Positions 44,548 through 52,907 of a stretch of 64,000 nucleotides of DNA are shown here, piece by piece. The notes under the pieces are model-generated. The model was not told where the DNA came from. It did no database searches and saw only the letters and a program-made list of their open reading frames with translations. Numbering within the stretch: the first letter of the stretch is position 1; each line of letters starts with the position of its first letter. The position numbers and the translations under genes were made by a program. The stretch covers positions 39,153 to 103,152 of the forward strand of contig JAJFUS010000046.1 of the NCBI GenBank assembly GCA_021372295.1, in the 5' to 3' direction. The DNA is from a bacterium (GTDB lineage Bacteria; Armatimonadota; UBA5829).

Positions 44548-45600
44548 TTGATAAAAGCACAGTTGTGCCTTAAAGAAAAGTTTCCAGCAGTACTTCTGGT
44601 CGCGCTTCTTCTTGTCATATTTTGCAATGCCGTTCTCGCAGTGCAGGCTACCAATGACGATATGCAGCAGGCTGTGAAAGCAATGCAAGAGAAAAAGTTC
44701 AAACGAGCAATCAGTATCTTGGAAAGTCTGGTCGCAAAAGACGGGGTTACTGATATCGAATTGCTTTCTAATGCACACTTTATTCTTGGATTTGCTTACG
44801 AACAGGACGGAAATATCAATAAGGCACAAAAAGAGTATCAGATCACTGCAGTAAGGTATCCGAACACAGAAGGAGGGAAATGTGCGAAAGAGCAACTCGC
44901 ACGGTTCGCTGCGAATAAAGCTAGTGAGAGTGGAATTGCTGGAATAGAAAAGGCACTTGCAGATGCAAAAGATGAGTCTAATGCCAAGAAGATCGCAATT
45001 CGCCTGATAAATACAAACAGAAGCCCCGATTCAATAAAGCTCGCGCAGCATGCCTTTGAGGTTTATGCTAAACGTTTTGGCTATGTAAACACCACGAAGG
45101 AAGTGATGTACGAGCTTGTTCTCGCATATGAAAGTGCCGGTAAATATCCCACTTCATATTCGCTTCTCAAAAAACTCTTTGAGCGTTTTCCCAACGCAAA
45201 GGAAAATCCGGAGTACCTCACTCAAATGGGGTACTATGCAAATCTTCTTGGTCGCAGTTCAGAGGCCCTACAGAATTTCGATATGGCCATTCTCTTGAAG
45301 CCATCAAAGAAATTATATGCAAAAGCACTCATGGGAAAAGCTGTAAGTTTCCGCAATCAAGGTAAGCCGAATGAAGGAATGCAAGCACTTGCTCAGTCAA
45401 AGAAGCTGGCAGAAGAGATGGGCGATACTCGACGAATTGAGTCCGTAAACCTGCTTGTTAAAAAGGGTGGATTTACTGACGAGCACCAATCCAAAGCCAA
45501 AGGTAGGAACGTATGGCTTGTATCGTGCGTGCTTGCAGCTTTAGTCGCGGCAGCAGTCGGCATAAGAGTAACAATGCGCCTGCGCAAGCGAAGAAGATAG
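44548..45600 (+). CDS. TPR-repeat protein with signal/anchor and C-terminal membrane helix
   Basis: 350 residues from a TTG start at 44548 with AAGGAGAGG five bases upstream. A hydrophobic N-terminal segment (about 14-35) precedes several TPR-like helix pairs (MQQAVKAMQEKKFKRAISILESLV, AHFILGFAYEQDGNINKAQKEYQ, YELVLAYESAGKYPTSYSLLKKLFERFP, MGYYANLLGRSSEALQNFDMAILLKP, AKALMGKAVSFRNQGKPNEGMQAL). A C-terminal helix (about 325-343) and basic tail follow. Probably a membrane-tethered scaffold. No specific partner can be inferred; it belongs to the accessory segment 43-46 kb. Confidence 0.8.
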   Translation: MIKAQLCLKEKFPAVLLVALLLVIFCNAVLAVQATNDDMQQAVKAMQEKKFKRAISILESLVAKDGVTDIELLSNAHFILGFAYEQDGNINKAQKEYQITAVRYPNTEGGKCAKEQLARFAANKASESGIAGIEKALADAKDESNAKKIAIRLINTNRSPDSIKLAQHAFEVYAKRFGYVNTTKEVMYELVLAYESAGKYPTSYSLLKKLFERFPNAKENPEYLTQMGYYANLLGRSSEALQNFDMAILLKPSKKLYAKALMGKAVSFRNQGKPNEGMQALAQSKKLAEEMGDTRRIESVNLLVKKGGFTDEHQSKAKGRNVWLVSCVLAALVAAAVGIRVTMRLRKRRR

Positions 45601-45610
45601 AGCAGCTAAC

Positions 45611-45775
45611 ATGAAACGAATTGCAATTTTGATATCGGCAGTGATAATGATTATTTCAGGCGGACCGAAAAACATTCAGATCAGATATGACACGCACCAA
45701 GCAAAACAAGGGCCAGGATTCGGAAATCCTGGCCCCACTTTGTATATGATACCACAGCAGAAATCCCCGCTGTAA
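45611..45775 (+). pseudogene. Truncated secreted-protein start (54 codons)
   Basis: Frame of 54 residues beginning MKRIAILISAVIMIISGG, which looks like a genuine signal peptide, but the rest reads through the inverted terminator at 45703-45737 and stops. It is most likely the 5' remnant of a secreted-protein gene cut by a rearrangement whose junction lies near 45703. No ribosome site is strong. Confidence 0.45.
45703..45737 (-). terminator. Inverted copy of the cheW terminator
   Basis: 35 bases identical at 34 positions to the reverse complement of 43030-43064. Stem GGGCCAGGAT / ATCCTGGCCC; the T tract (TTGTTTT) lies on the minus strand. No minus-strand gene ends here, so its presence is best explained by duplication or inversion. 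Confidence 0.75.
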
Positions 45776-45948
45776 TTCAGGAAGATGGGGTATACTACAT
45801 CCGTGAGCCGAATGGTTCGCTGATTTCGCATGATGAGTATAATGGGTCGGTAGACCAGCGTATCACTTCGCAGCGTTTGAGACCCGACAGAAACGCCTTG
45901 CTAGCCCAGCTCTCCACCTCGATGCTCTATCTCGCTCTCGGCCATTGA
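45736..45948 (+). pseudogene. Remnant of an RHS/YD-repeat protein
   Basis: An open stretch without start codon, read in frame from 45736 to TGA 45946-45948. It translates to HFVYDTTAEIPAVIQEDGVYY, then IREPNGSLISHDEYN and a diverged tail. The YDTTAxIPAV...YYIREPNGSLI pattern is typical of the end of RHS-repeat domains. The similarity starts exactly at the inverted terminator, as expected for a deletion or rearrangement junction. Only about 70 codons survive. Confidence 0.6.
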
Positions 45949-46235
45949 TGCAAGTAGAACAGTTGTCAGACCGATCATCCCCGAGTTCAAGTCGCTATAA
46001 ACAAGGTTTTCAGGTAAGCGTCCAGTTCTCTGGAAATCTCGGCTAAATATTGGCTCGGCTGGAGCCTCACCCTTCCGTAATAAGCGTGTGGAGGGCGAGG
46101 TTTCCGCCGAGCCGCAATTGTTTTCACAGAACTGAACTCTTGCGTTTTCCGAATTTGGCTGGTATTTCCTCGCATATAAGCGTAATATATATGTGAATTA
46201 CGTTTTGCCTTGCGCACTTTTTGCCCGGAGATTTT
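45949..46235. other. Intergenic region with a large imperfect stem-loop
   Basis: No gene is seen. GGCTCGGC (46052-46059) pairs with GCCGAGCC (46106-46113), enclosing a further imperfect CCTC...GAGG stem, giving a 62-base structured element. An AT-rich stretch 46185-46215 may hold the MATE promoter. Confidence 0.45.
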
Positions 46236-47672
46236 ATGGAAGAATTACTGCAATTATCCGCCAATAAGCATGGCCGCGATATGACCCAGGGAAGCATCCC
46301 TCGCCACCTCATTCATTTTTCACTGCCGATGCTTGCCGGTAATATCGTTCAGACGGCTTACAGCATCGTAAACGCGATATGGGTTGGCAAGGGCTTGGGC
46401 AAGGCCGATCTGGCGGCGGTAACGGTGAGTATGCCGGTCGTGTTCTTGCTGATGGCTATCGCGATCGGGCTTACAATGGGCACGAGTATCCTGGTTTCGC
46501 AGTTCGCGGGAGCACGCAATTGGGAGAGGCTCAGGAGCGTGGTTCAGACATCGACCGTACTTCTGATCGGCTTCAGCCTGGCGTTGTTTGTAGTCGGCGA
46601 GATGGCAATGCCCTGGATTTTGCGGCAGATGCAGACTCCGGCAAGCGTTTATGGCCTGGCGGCCGGTTATACGCGTATCTTTATGATAAGCATACCGTTT
46701 GTTTACTGCACATTCTTGATTGTTTCGATGCTGCGCGGAGTGGGTGACTCAAAAACGCCGCTCTACTTTCAGATCGGTTCACTGATACTGACGGCCATTT
46801 TCGACCCGGTGCTCATGTTCGGCTGGCTTGGATTTCCGCGAATGGGGCTCAACGGCACTGCCGTGGCAAGTGTTTTGATGCAGGCGCTGGGCCTTGTGGC
46901 AATGTTTATCTACCTTTATAGGCGCGACCATCTTGTCGCGCCGGACTGGCTGCACCTGAGTGTGGATTGGTCAACGCTCTGGCTGATTGTCAAGATAGGG
47001 CTGCCGACGGTTGTGCAGCACTCGCTGATATCAATCGGGATGGTTGTCGTGACCGGGCTGGTGAACATGTACGGGGAAAATGCAGTGGCGGCATTTGGAG
47101 CCGCGATGCGGATAGATCAGCTTGCGATCCTCCCGGCGATGACATTCAACGCCGCGGTATCCACTGTCGTAGGCCAGAATATCGGAGCGGGGCATATCCA
47201 CCGGGTGAAGTCGGTCTTTGTGTGGGGAGTTGTTTTGTGCGGCGGTATGACGCTGTTCGCATCGGTTTTTGCGCTCACCTCGCCGCTGATCCTTCTCAAG
47301 ATGTTCTTGAACGAACCGCGTGTAATGGATATCGGAGTTGTATACCTCAGAGTGGCCGCCATCAACTATATGTTATTTGCAGTAATGCTGATGGCAAACG
47401 GCGTCATCAACGGCGCTGGACACACTATGATTACCACGGTCATCACGCTGGTTTCATTCTGGCTTGCCCGCGTGCCGCTTGCGGTATTGTTCTCACACAG
47501 GATGCACAGGGTCGAGGGTATATGGTACGCCGTGGCCATAAGCGCTGCGGTCGGTATGATCGCAAGTCTTGGCGTATACTTTTCTGGGTTGTGGAAGAAA
47601 CCGGTGGTCAGGCATGGGCTTGTTAACGAAACCATCATTCCGTCTGTCATTGAGCCGGACGAGGCTATTTGA
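46236..47672 (+). CDS. MATE family efflux transporter
   Basis: 478-residue, about twelve-helix cation-driven multidrug/metabolite exporter. The N-terminal pattern MTQGSIPRHLIHFSLPMLAGNIVQTAYSIVNAIWVGKGLGKADLAAVTVSMPV and the second-half repeat (LIVKIGLPTVVQHSLISIGMVVVTGLVNMYGENAVAAFGAAMRIDQLA) are characteristic. ATG 46236 follows CGGAG; an upstream TTG 46221 adds five codons and is less likely. The 3' end overlaps the convergent glycosyltransferase gene by 8 bases. Confidence 0.92.
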   Translation: MEELLQLSANKHGRDMTQGSIPRHLIHFSLPMLAGNIVQTAYSIVNAIWVGKGLGKADLAAVTVSMPVVFLLMAIAIGLTMGTSILVSQFAGARNWERLRSVVQTSTVLLIGFSLALFVVGEMAMPWILRQMQTPASVYGLAAGYTRIFMISIPFVYCTFLIVSMLRGVGDSKTPLYFQIGSLILTAIFDPVLMFGWLGFPRMGLNGTAVASVLMQALGLVAMFIYLYRRDHLVAPDWLHLSVDWSTLWLIVKIGLPTVVQHSLISIGMVVVTGLVNMYGENAVAAFGAAMRIDQLAILPAMTFNAAVSTVVGQNIGAGHIHRVKSVFVWGVVLCGGMTLFASVFALTSPLILLKMFLNEPRVMDIGVVYLRVAAINYMLFAVMLMANGVINGAGHTMITTVITLVSFWLARVPLAVLFSHRMHRVEGIWYAVAISAAVGMIASLGVYFSGLWKKPVVRHGLVNETIIPSVIEPDEAI

Positions 47673-48795
47673 CTCGCGTTATCCTGCCGTTTCTGGTCAG
47701 TTCCAAATGCCTGCCGCGCCATTCGACCGTTTGCCTGAAGTAACCGGCTACCCATATACCGAACGAAAGCAGGTCGCGGATCGGCAGCAGCCACGATCTT
47801 CGCGCGAACATGCGATCCTGCAGGCATATTCGCGCTCCGATATATGCCGTCAGCCACCTGATCGCCGTAACCGCTGCCAATACCGGCCACAGCGCCGCGT
47901 CGAACATGACAAGAATCAGAGCGTACGCAAGGCCGAATGTGGCAATCAGGCCGAAGTGGCCAACAGGCCTGCTCACTCGGGTCGTTACCGACCATCTCAG
48001 TTCGCGCCTAAGCACATTTGCCAGGCTTTCGCCCGACAATACGATGTCTATCACGTAGTCTGAGAGTTTTACCTTGTAGCCGGCGAGCGATGACTTTCGC
48101 CCGAGCAGAAAATCGTCCGCAAGGCAATCCACAATAGACTCGAACCCGCCTATAAGCTCCAGAGTCTCGCGCCTGATGGCAATTGCCGCGCCCAGCCCAA
48201 AGTCGATCCCGGCCAGCGCATCCGCGCACGCGACTCCCGGCGCAAACACGCATGTCATGTGCAGTCCCTCAAGTGAGTCCGCCATTCCGCGGCCGCCGAT
48301 GCCCCTGTATATGCATGTCGTCACGCCCACTTGCGGATCGTTGAGCGGAGCAGTGATCCGGCTGAGAAAGTCGGGAGTGACTTGTGTGTCAGCGTCCGTG
48401 ATTACGAGTATTTCGCCGGAGGAATGTCGAGCGAGATTGTGCAATATGCGGACTTTGTTGTTGAAGCCGTCTATCTCGCTGCCTATATAAATCGACGCGC
48501 GCGCATCGCCTTTTATGACATCGCGGATGAGCGGAATCGCGGCATCGTCCGGGTCGAGCGCGCCGAAAAGGACTTCGTAGTCCGGGTAGTCCTGGCCTAG
48601 AAATGTGAGAAAGTTGGCGCGCGCGTCACCGTCCATGCCTCTAACCGGCTTTAAAACGCTTATCTTAACATGGCTCTTTGCTTTGCCCTTCGCCGCTCTT
48701 GGCGCAAATCGTCGAATCAGCGCGGCAGTGGACAAAACATAATACAGCGTTCCCAGTATGGTCAATATCAGCAGCGGTGTGCTTAAGGCGCTCAT
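47665..48795 (-). CDS. hpnI: HpnI-like glycosyltransferase (GT21/ceramide glucosyltransferase type)
   Basis: 376 residues: an N-terminal helix (about 4-25), then a GT2/GT21 catalytic domain (KISVLKPVRGMDGDARANF, EVLFGALDPDDAAIP, EILVITDADTQVTPDFL, and the (Q/R)xxRW-type motif LRRELRWSVTTRV), and C-terminal helices. HpnI-like enzymes add GlcNAc to bacteriohopanetetrol in hopanoid pathways. The neighbouring deacetylase-like gene supports this, though a glycolipid role without hopanoids is possible. ATG 48795 overlaps the previous stop (ATGA) after GGAGG. Confidence 0.8.
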   Translation of the reverse strand: MSALSTPLLILTILGTLYYVLSTAALIRRFAPRAAKGKAKSHVKISVLKPVRGMDGDARANFLTFLGQDYPDYEVLFGALDPDDAAIPLIRDVIKGDARASIYIGSEIDGFNNKVRILHNLARHSSGEILVITDADTQVTPDFLSRITAPLNDPQVGVTTCIYRGIGGRGMADSLEGLHMTCVFAPGVACADALAGIDFGLGAAIAIRRETLELIGGFESIVDCLADDFLLGRKSSLAGYKVKLSDYVIDIVLSGESLANVLRRELRWSVTTRVSRPVGHFGLIATFGLAYALILVMFDAALWPVLAAVTAIRWLTAYIGARICLQDRMFARRSWLLPIRDLLSFGIWVAGYFRQTVEWRGRHLELTRNGRITRVK

Positions 48796-49649
48796 TTGCG
48801 CGCCTCCGGCTTCGATATATCGGCATAGGTGGACAATGTGAAACCGGCGGATTTCACGAACTCGCGGAATTCCGGGTTTAACAATGTTTGGAGGTCGCCC
48901 GTGTTCGGCCCCTGCCTGACACAGTCGGATATGCTGGGATGGAAAAATACTTCCACGCTGCGTGCATGAATCTTCTCCAACATCAATGTCACGTAATCGA
49001 CGTTCATAGCGCCGCTCATCATCGCCCCTATTGACAGATTGCATGTCGCAAGGCCGCTGCCGCGCAGGGCTCTGCGATACACGGTCGATAGATATCCGTG
49101 TCCGAGAGCCGTGACGATCTTCGAGCCGATATGCGTGCGATCTACGCCTAGATTCGTGAAAAACGGGTCGCGCGGCGCTCTAATTCCTTTTGCGTCGTAA
49201 CGATTCGCCATCTTCATCACGACCGGCATTACGAACGGATGCGCGTGCAGATGCTGATGGCCGTCGACATGCGAGAGATGCAGCCCGGTTTGCGCGAACG
49301 CCTCGAACTGAGCCTCAATTTCGGCCGCAAGCTGCGCTTTCGCCCTGCGGCTGAAATAGTAATGCCATGCACACGCTATCGGGTCGTCGGAGAAGCGCGA
49401 TTCGGCATTGACAAGGTCTGGAATTACCTCTTGAGGCAGGATCGACTTCGCGTTGCTTAAGGCAAGGTGCAGCCCTACAGCCAAGTCGGGCAAATCTCGC
49501 GCAATGGAAACGGCTTCCCTGACAGCATTTCCCGTCACCATCAAGCTTGCGCTGGTAAGTGTGCCGAATCGATGCGCCTGCGCGACAGCCGCGTTTATCG
49601 CTTCGCTTGAGCCGAAATCGTCCGCGTTGATTATCAGCAGTCGTGACAT
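48792..49649 (-). CDS. hpnK: HpnK-like ChbG/YdjC deacetylase-fold protein
   Basis: 285 residues of the YdjC/ChbG fold. NADDFG at about 8-13 and HVDGHQHLHAHP at about 126-137 hold the metal ligands. HpnK belongs to this family, and its gene follows hpnI in hopanoid clusters; HpnK is inferred to deacetylate the GlcNAc-hopanoid. No squalene-hopene cyclase is in the window, so the hopanoid link rests on family and pairing alone. The gene overlaps hpnI by four bases. Confidence 0.8.
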   Translation of the reverse strand: MSRLLIINADDFGSSEAINAAVAQAHRFGTLTSASLMVTGNAVREAVSIARDLPDLAVGLHLALSNAKSILPQEVIPDLVNAESRFSDDPIACAWHYYFSRRAKAQLAAEIEAQFEAFAQTGLHLSHVDGHQHLHAHPFVMPVVMKMANRYDAKGIRAPRDPFFTNLGVDRTHIGSKIVTALGHGYLSTVYRRALRGSGLATCNLSIGAMMSGAMNVDYVTLMLEKIHARSVEVFFHPSISDCVRQGPNTGDLQTLLNPEFREFVKSAGFTLSTYADISKPEARK

Positions 49650-49670
49650 ACCGTCAATATGCTACCCTAC

Positions 49671-49712
49671 CTCTGAGGGTTTCACCCTCGGACTCTCCAC
49701 CAAAGCCCCAAG
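49671..49712 (-). repeat. Fragment of the hairpin repeat, reversed
   Basis: CTGAGGGT-TTC-ACCCTCGG hairpin at 49673-49691 followed by GACTC, which read on the minus strand equals the last module of the 200-bp elements. Only the end module and a little flanking sequence remain. It lies between hpnK and rsmG. Confidence 0.7.
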
Positions 49713-49803
49713 AAAATCTCGTAAAACTGAACCCGGATTGTGTATAATTGAGTCTATTCAAGAATTACTGCGCGCGCAGGCGCGTGAGCAAGGTCGGGCG
49801 AGA

Positions 49804-50526
49804 ATGTCATATATATCCATTGCCGAACTCAGTGCGGGAGCGCTTGAACTTGGTATAGAGCTTTCCGAGGAGCAGCTGGGACTCTTTGACCGGTTTGCGG
49901 AATTCCTCGTTCAGACGAATATGAAGTTCAATCTCACGCGCATTACAGACCCCGGCGGAATTGTGGCGTCGCACTTTTTGGACTCGCTTACGTGTCTTAG
50001 GGCGGTTGATTTCAAGAATGGCGATCGAGTTATCGACGTAGGCGCGGGCCCGGGTTTTCCAGGGCTGCCGATGAAAATCGCGAGGCCCGACCTGCATGTC
50101 ACCCTGCTTGACTCGACTTTCAAAAAAGTGAAATTTATTTCGGATGCGGCTGAAATGCTCGAGCTGGAAGGAATCGAAGCGATGCAAGGCAGAGCAGAGG
50201 ATGTTGGCAGGAACAAGGACTTTAGAGAACGGTTCGATGTCGCCTGTGCACGTGCTCTTTCCGAGCTTCGAGTGCTTGCGGAACTCTGTCTGCCGCTTGT
50301 CAGAGTTGGCGGGTATGTGATTGCCCAGAAAAGCGGTGAGATTGATGACGAACTCGCAAGTGCGCGTCCGGTGATTGGTCAACTGGGCGGATGCGTGCGC
50401 GATGTTGTCAGAATGCGGATACCCGGGACAGAGATAGATCGACAACTTGTAGTCATCTCAAAGACAAAGCCAACTCCTGACACGTTTCCCCGGCCTTATT
50501 CCCGCATAGCCAAATCAAAGAGCTGA
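49804..50526 (+). CDS. rsmG: 16S rRNA m7G527 methyltransferase RsmG (GidB)
   Basis: 240-residue SAM-dependent methyltransferase that modifies G527 of 16S rRNA. Conserved blocks: FVQTNMKFNLTRITDPGGIVASHFLDSLTCL, motif I VIDVGAGPGFPGLPMKIARPDLHVTLLDSTFKKVKFI, and FDVACARALSELRVLAELCLPLVRVGGYVIAQKS. ATG 49804 is chosen as the first start giving the normal N-terminus. TATAAT at 49742-49747 may be its promoter -10. The gene converges with the next by three bases. Confidence 0.95.
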   Translation: MSYISIAELSAGALELGIELSEEQLGLFDRFAEFLVQTNMKFNLTRITDPGGIVASHFLDSLTCLRAVDFKNGDRVIDVGAGPGFPGLPMKIARPDLHVTLLDSTFKKVKFISDAAEMLELEGIEAMQGRAEDVGRNKDFRERFDVACARALSELRVLAELCLPLVRVGGYVIAQKSGEIDDELASARPVIGQLGGCVRDVVRMRIPGTEIDRQLVVISKTKPTPDTFPRPYSRIAKSKS

Positions 50527-50529
50527 CTC

Positions 50530-52140
50530 TTAAGGAGATGCAGACTGCGATTGTTTGCGCATATATGCCGAGTTGGCATAAACATCCAGGTCCGCAACTC
50601 CGAAAAGCTCAGATGCTCCGTTATGTTCGACGTCCCTTTCATCCCGCTCGTTGCATACAATGACTGTCGGAACACTGCTTGAGAGCAGTCTGCGGATTTT
50701 TGCGGTATCCGTAACGTCTGTGGGTTTTTCATCAAGATAGTACAACAAGCCGGGTTTCCACAGATTGAATGCAACCACATCAACGGATGGCAGCGCATAA
50801 ATGCGATGCGCAATATATTTGGTGCTTTTGTGCGGGGACACGATAGGCATTGCTACAAAGATAAGGGCCAAAACGAAAATTGCCATTCCGATGGAAGTTG
50901 TCCACACCGTCTCGGCGATTCTGGACCGTCGAGCCAGCGAGACCGCAAATGCCAATGTGATGCTCGCTCCCATTATGACGGCCGGCAGTATCGCTTTGGG
51001 GAACCGCTGTTGAGCAAAGATCAGCATTGTCGCTCCAAGCAGCAGTCCAATACCCAGTCCGGCCCACTGTCCCACGGTGACTCCGCGCACCGATTTGCGC
51101 TCGCCTTTAGCGGCTCGATTCAACATTTCCCCGACAAGGATTGCCGCCGCCGGAAACGCCGGGTAGGTGTAGGTGAAGTTTTGGGTCTTGGAGATCGAGA
51201 AGAATAGGATTACTACCCCTAACCAAACAATCAGAAGCTTTGCTGAGTTGTCTTTTCGCCAGTTCGTTTTTATGGCCTGCGGCAGAAAGACGCTCCAAGG
51301 TAGGAAAAACGCAAGCATAATCGGTAGTGTTCGCAAGTATGAGTACCAATGACCGGTCTGGCTCTTGTGAAGAGGCTTCGCGAACCGGGCCAGGTTGTTG
51401 GTTATTATGAACCCATCCACAAACGCTCGGGAATGCATTATGTACATCGCGACGTACCAGGGCAGCCCGATTGCCAGCGCGGTCATCACTCCCAGAACTG
51501 CATCAGTCGAAATCAGCTTTCTGAGCGAGCCGATCCACCACAGATGAACAAAAAACGCGATCATGAGCAGCAGAGGCACCACAGGCCCTTTGGTAAGCAT
51601 CCCTAAGCCGGTTGCGGCTCCGCAGGCCGCCAGCCAGCCAAGTCTTTTGTGTCCGGGTTCGTCCAGCCACCGCTGGTAGGTATACAGCGCGACTGTTATA
51701 AAGAAAACCATTACAGCGTCGGTGGCGGCGGCATGCGACATAACTAGCTGCATAAGTGTCGTCGCCATTACAAGGGCAGCAAACACTCCAGTGCGTCTGC
51801 CGAAATTATGTGAGGCCAGCAGGAATACCATCATTACGATCCCCACCGCGCATACAGCCGATGGCAGTCTGACTGAAAACTCTGAAAGTCCGAATGTCTT
51901 TACCGCAGATGACGCGAGCCAGTAATACATGGGAGGCTTGTCAAACCACAGTTGTCCACCATATCGCGGAGTGAGCCAATCGCCGCTTGTAACCATCTCC
52001 TTTACAAACTGCCCGTATATGGGTTCGTCCGGGTCCATAAGTGGGTTTGCTCCGAGACCCGCAAAATACAATGCGTAGAATCCCACTGCGATCAGGACTA
52101 TATACCTGAGACATGAAATGATTTTTTTGCTGTCGCTCAT
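50530..52140 (-). CDS. ArnT-like polyprenyl-phosphate-sugar glycosyltransferase
   Basis: 536-residue integral membrane GT-C enzyme (GT83/PMT type) with about 11-13 helices. The first periplasmic loop has the catalytic acidic residues (NPLMDPDEPIYGQFVKEMVTSGDWLTPRYGGQLWFDKPPMYYW), matching ArnT/PMT relatives. ArnT adds aminoarabinose to lipid A; others add sugars to proteins or lipids. The C-terminal soluble part (about 440-536) is likely on the outside. Acceptor unknown. Confidence 0.85.
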   Translation of the reverse strand: MSDSKKIISCLRYIVLIAVGFYALYFAGLGANPLMDPDEPIYGQFVKEMVTSGDWLTPRYGGQLWFDKPPMYYWLASSAVKTFGLSEFSVRLPSAVCAVGIVMMVFLLASHNFGRRTGVFAALVMATTLMQLVMSHAAATDAVMVFFITVALYTYQRWLDEPGHKRLGWLAACGAATGLGMLTKGPVVPLLLMIAFFVHLWWIGSLRKLISTDAVLGVMTALAIGLPWYVAMYIMHSRAFVDGFIITNNLARFAKPLHKSQTGHWYSYLRTLPIMLAFFLPWSVFLPQAIKTNWRKDNSAKLLIVWLGVVILFFSISKTQNFTYTYPAFPAAAILVGEMLNRAAKGERKSVRGVTVGQWAGLGIGLLLGATMLIFAQQRFPKAILPAVIMGASITLAFAVSLARRSRIAETVWTTSIGMAIFVLALIFVAMPIVSPHKSTKYIAHRIYALPSVDVVAFNLWKPGLLYYLDEKPTDVTDTAKIRRLLSSSVPTVIVCNERDERDVEHNGASELFGVADLDVYANSAYMRKQSQSASP

Positions 52141-52336
52141 ATTCCTGATAGTACCCCGGTGTGTAATTCAATCAATCCATAAATTATTGCATGCGTAAAG
52201 ATTACGGTCAAGGTCAGGCGCGACAATTGCATGCGCGTTTTGCGAATTTCAGATGTTGGGTAACGACAACTGTGACTAACACGTATACAAAACTGGCTCT
52301 AACATCTGACTTCTGTTTTTTGTGGAGGATGTTGAT

Positions 52337-52858
52337 ATGTCTAAGTGTCAGTTGACTGTAATAGCGGTCGTGGTGTGCGCCGTGGTGATCTCTTCGGTTG
52401 CGATGGCGCTGCAAATCGGAGAAAAAGCGCCCGACTTCAAGCTCAACGATCAGTTCGGCAAGACCTGGGAGCTTTCTGAGCTTTCGGGCAAGGTAGTGGT
52501 GGTGGTGGCGGCTAACAAAGACTCCGGCAGAGATATGGGGCCTTGGTTCGACAATCTTAAGAGTGCTTACGGCGACAAAATTCGCCTGCTCGGACTTATG
52601 GACTTGCACAACATTCCAGCAATCGGGCGAGGAATAGCCAAATCGAGGATCAGGAAAGAGACCAAAGACCCGCTTATGCTCGATTTCAAGGGATCGACCG
52701 GCAAAGCTTACCAGGCCAACTCCAAGACGCCCGTGGTGGTGGTAATAGACAAGAATTCTGTTATGAAGGCCGTTCAGAGCACTCATTACAGCGATGGAGC
52801 GTTCAAGACCATATCTTCGGCTATAGATTCCGCGCTTGCCAACAATAAAAAGACATAG
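52337..52858 (+). CDS. Secreted thioredoxin-fold protein lacking CxxC
   Basis: 173 residues with a signal-like segment (about 5-26). An AhpC/TSA-like opening follows (ALQIGEKAPDFKLNDQFGKTWELSELSGKVVVVVAANKDSGRDMGPW). The resolving CxxC or peroxidatic Cys that normally follows the first strand is replaced by NKDSGR, and no cysteine is visible in the mature chain. It is thus unlikely to be a classic thiol oxidoreductase and may bind or scaffold. GTGGAGG precedes ATG 52337. Stands alone. Confidence 0.7.
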   Translation: MSKCQLTVIAVVVCAVVISSVAMALQIGEKAPDFKLNDQFGKTWELSELSGKVVVVVAANKDSGRDMGPWFDNLKSAYGDKIRLLGLMDLHNIPAIGRGIAKSRIRKETKDPLMLDFKGSTGKAYQANSKTPVVVVIDKNSVMKAVQSTHYSDGAFKTISSAIDSALANNKKT

Positions 52859-52863
52859 GGGCC

Positions 52864-52895
52864 TTTAGGTGGCGATTCAAAAATCGCCACCTAAA
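52864..52895. terminator. Bidirectional terminator between convergent genes
   Basis: Perfect 14-bp stem TTTAGGTGGCGATT (52864-52877) with 52882-52895 and a 4-base loop, between the 3' ends of the thioredoxin-fold gene and lysS. The A/T base pairs at the outer ends could serve as tails in either direction. Confidence 0.75.
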
Positions 52896-52907
52896 CAAAC
52901 CTAACAT

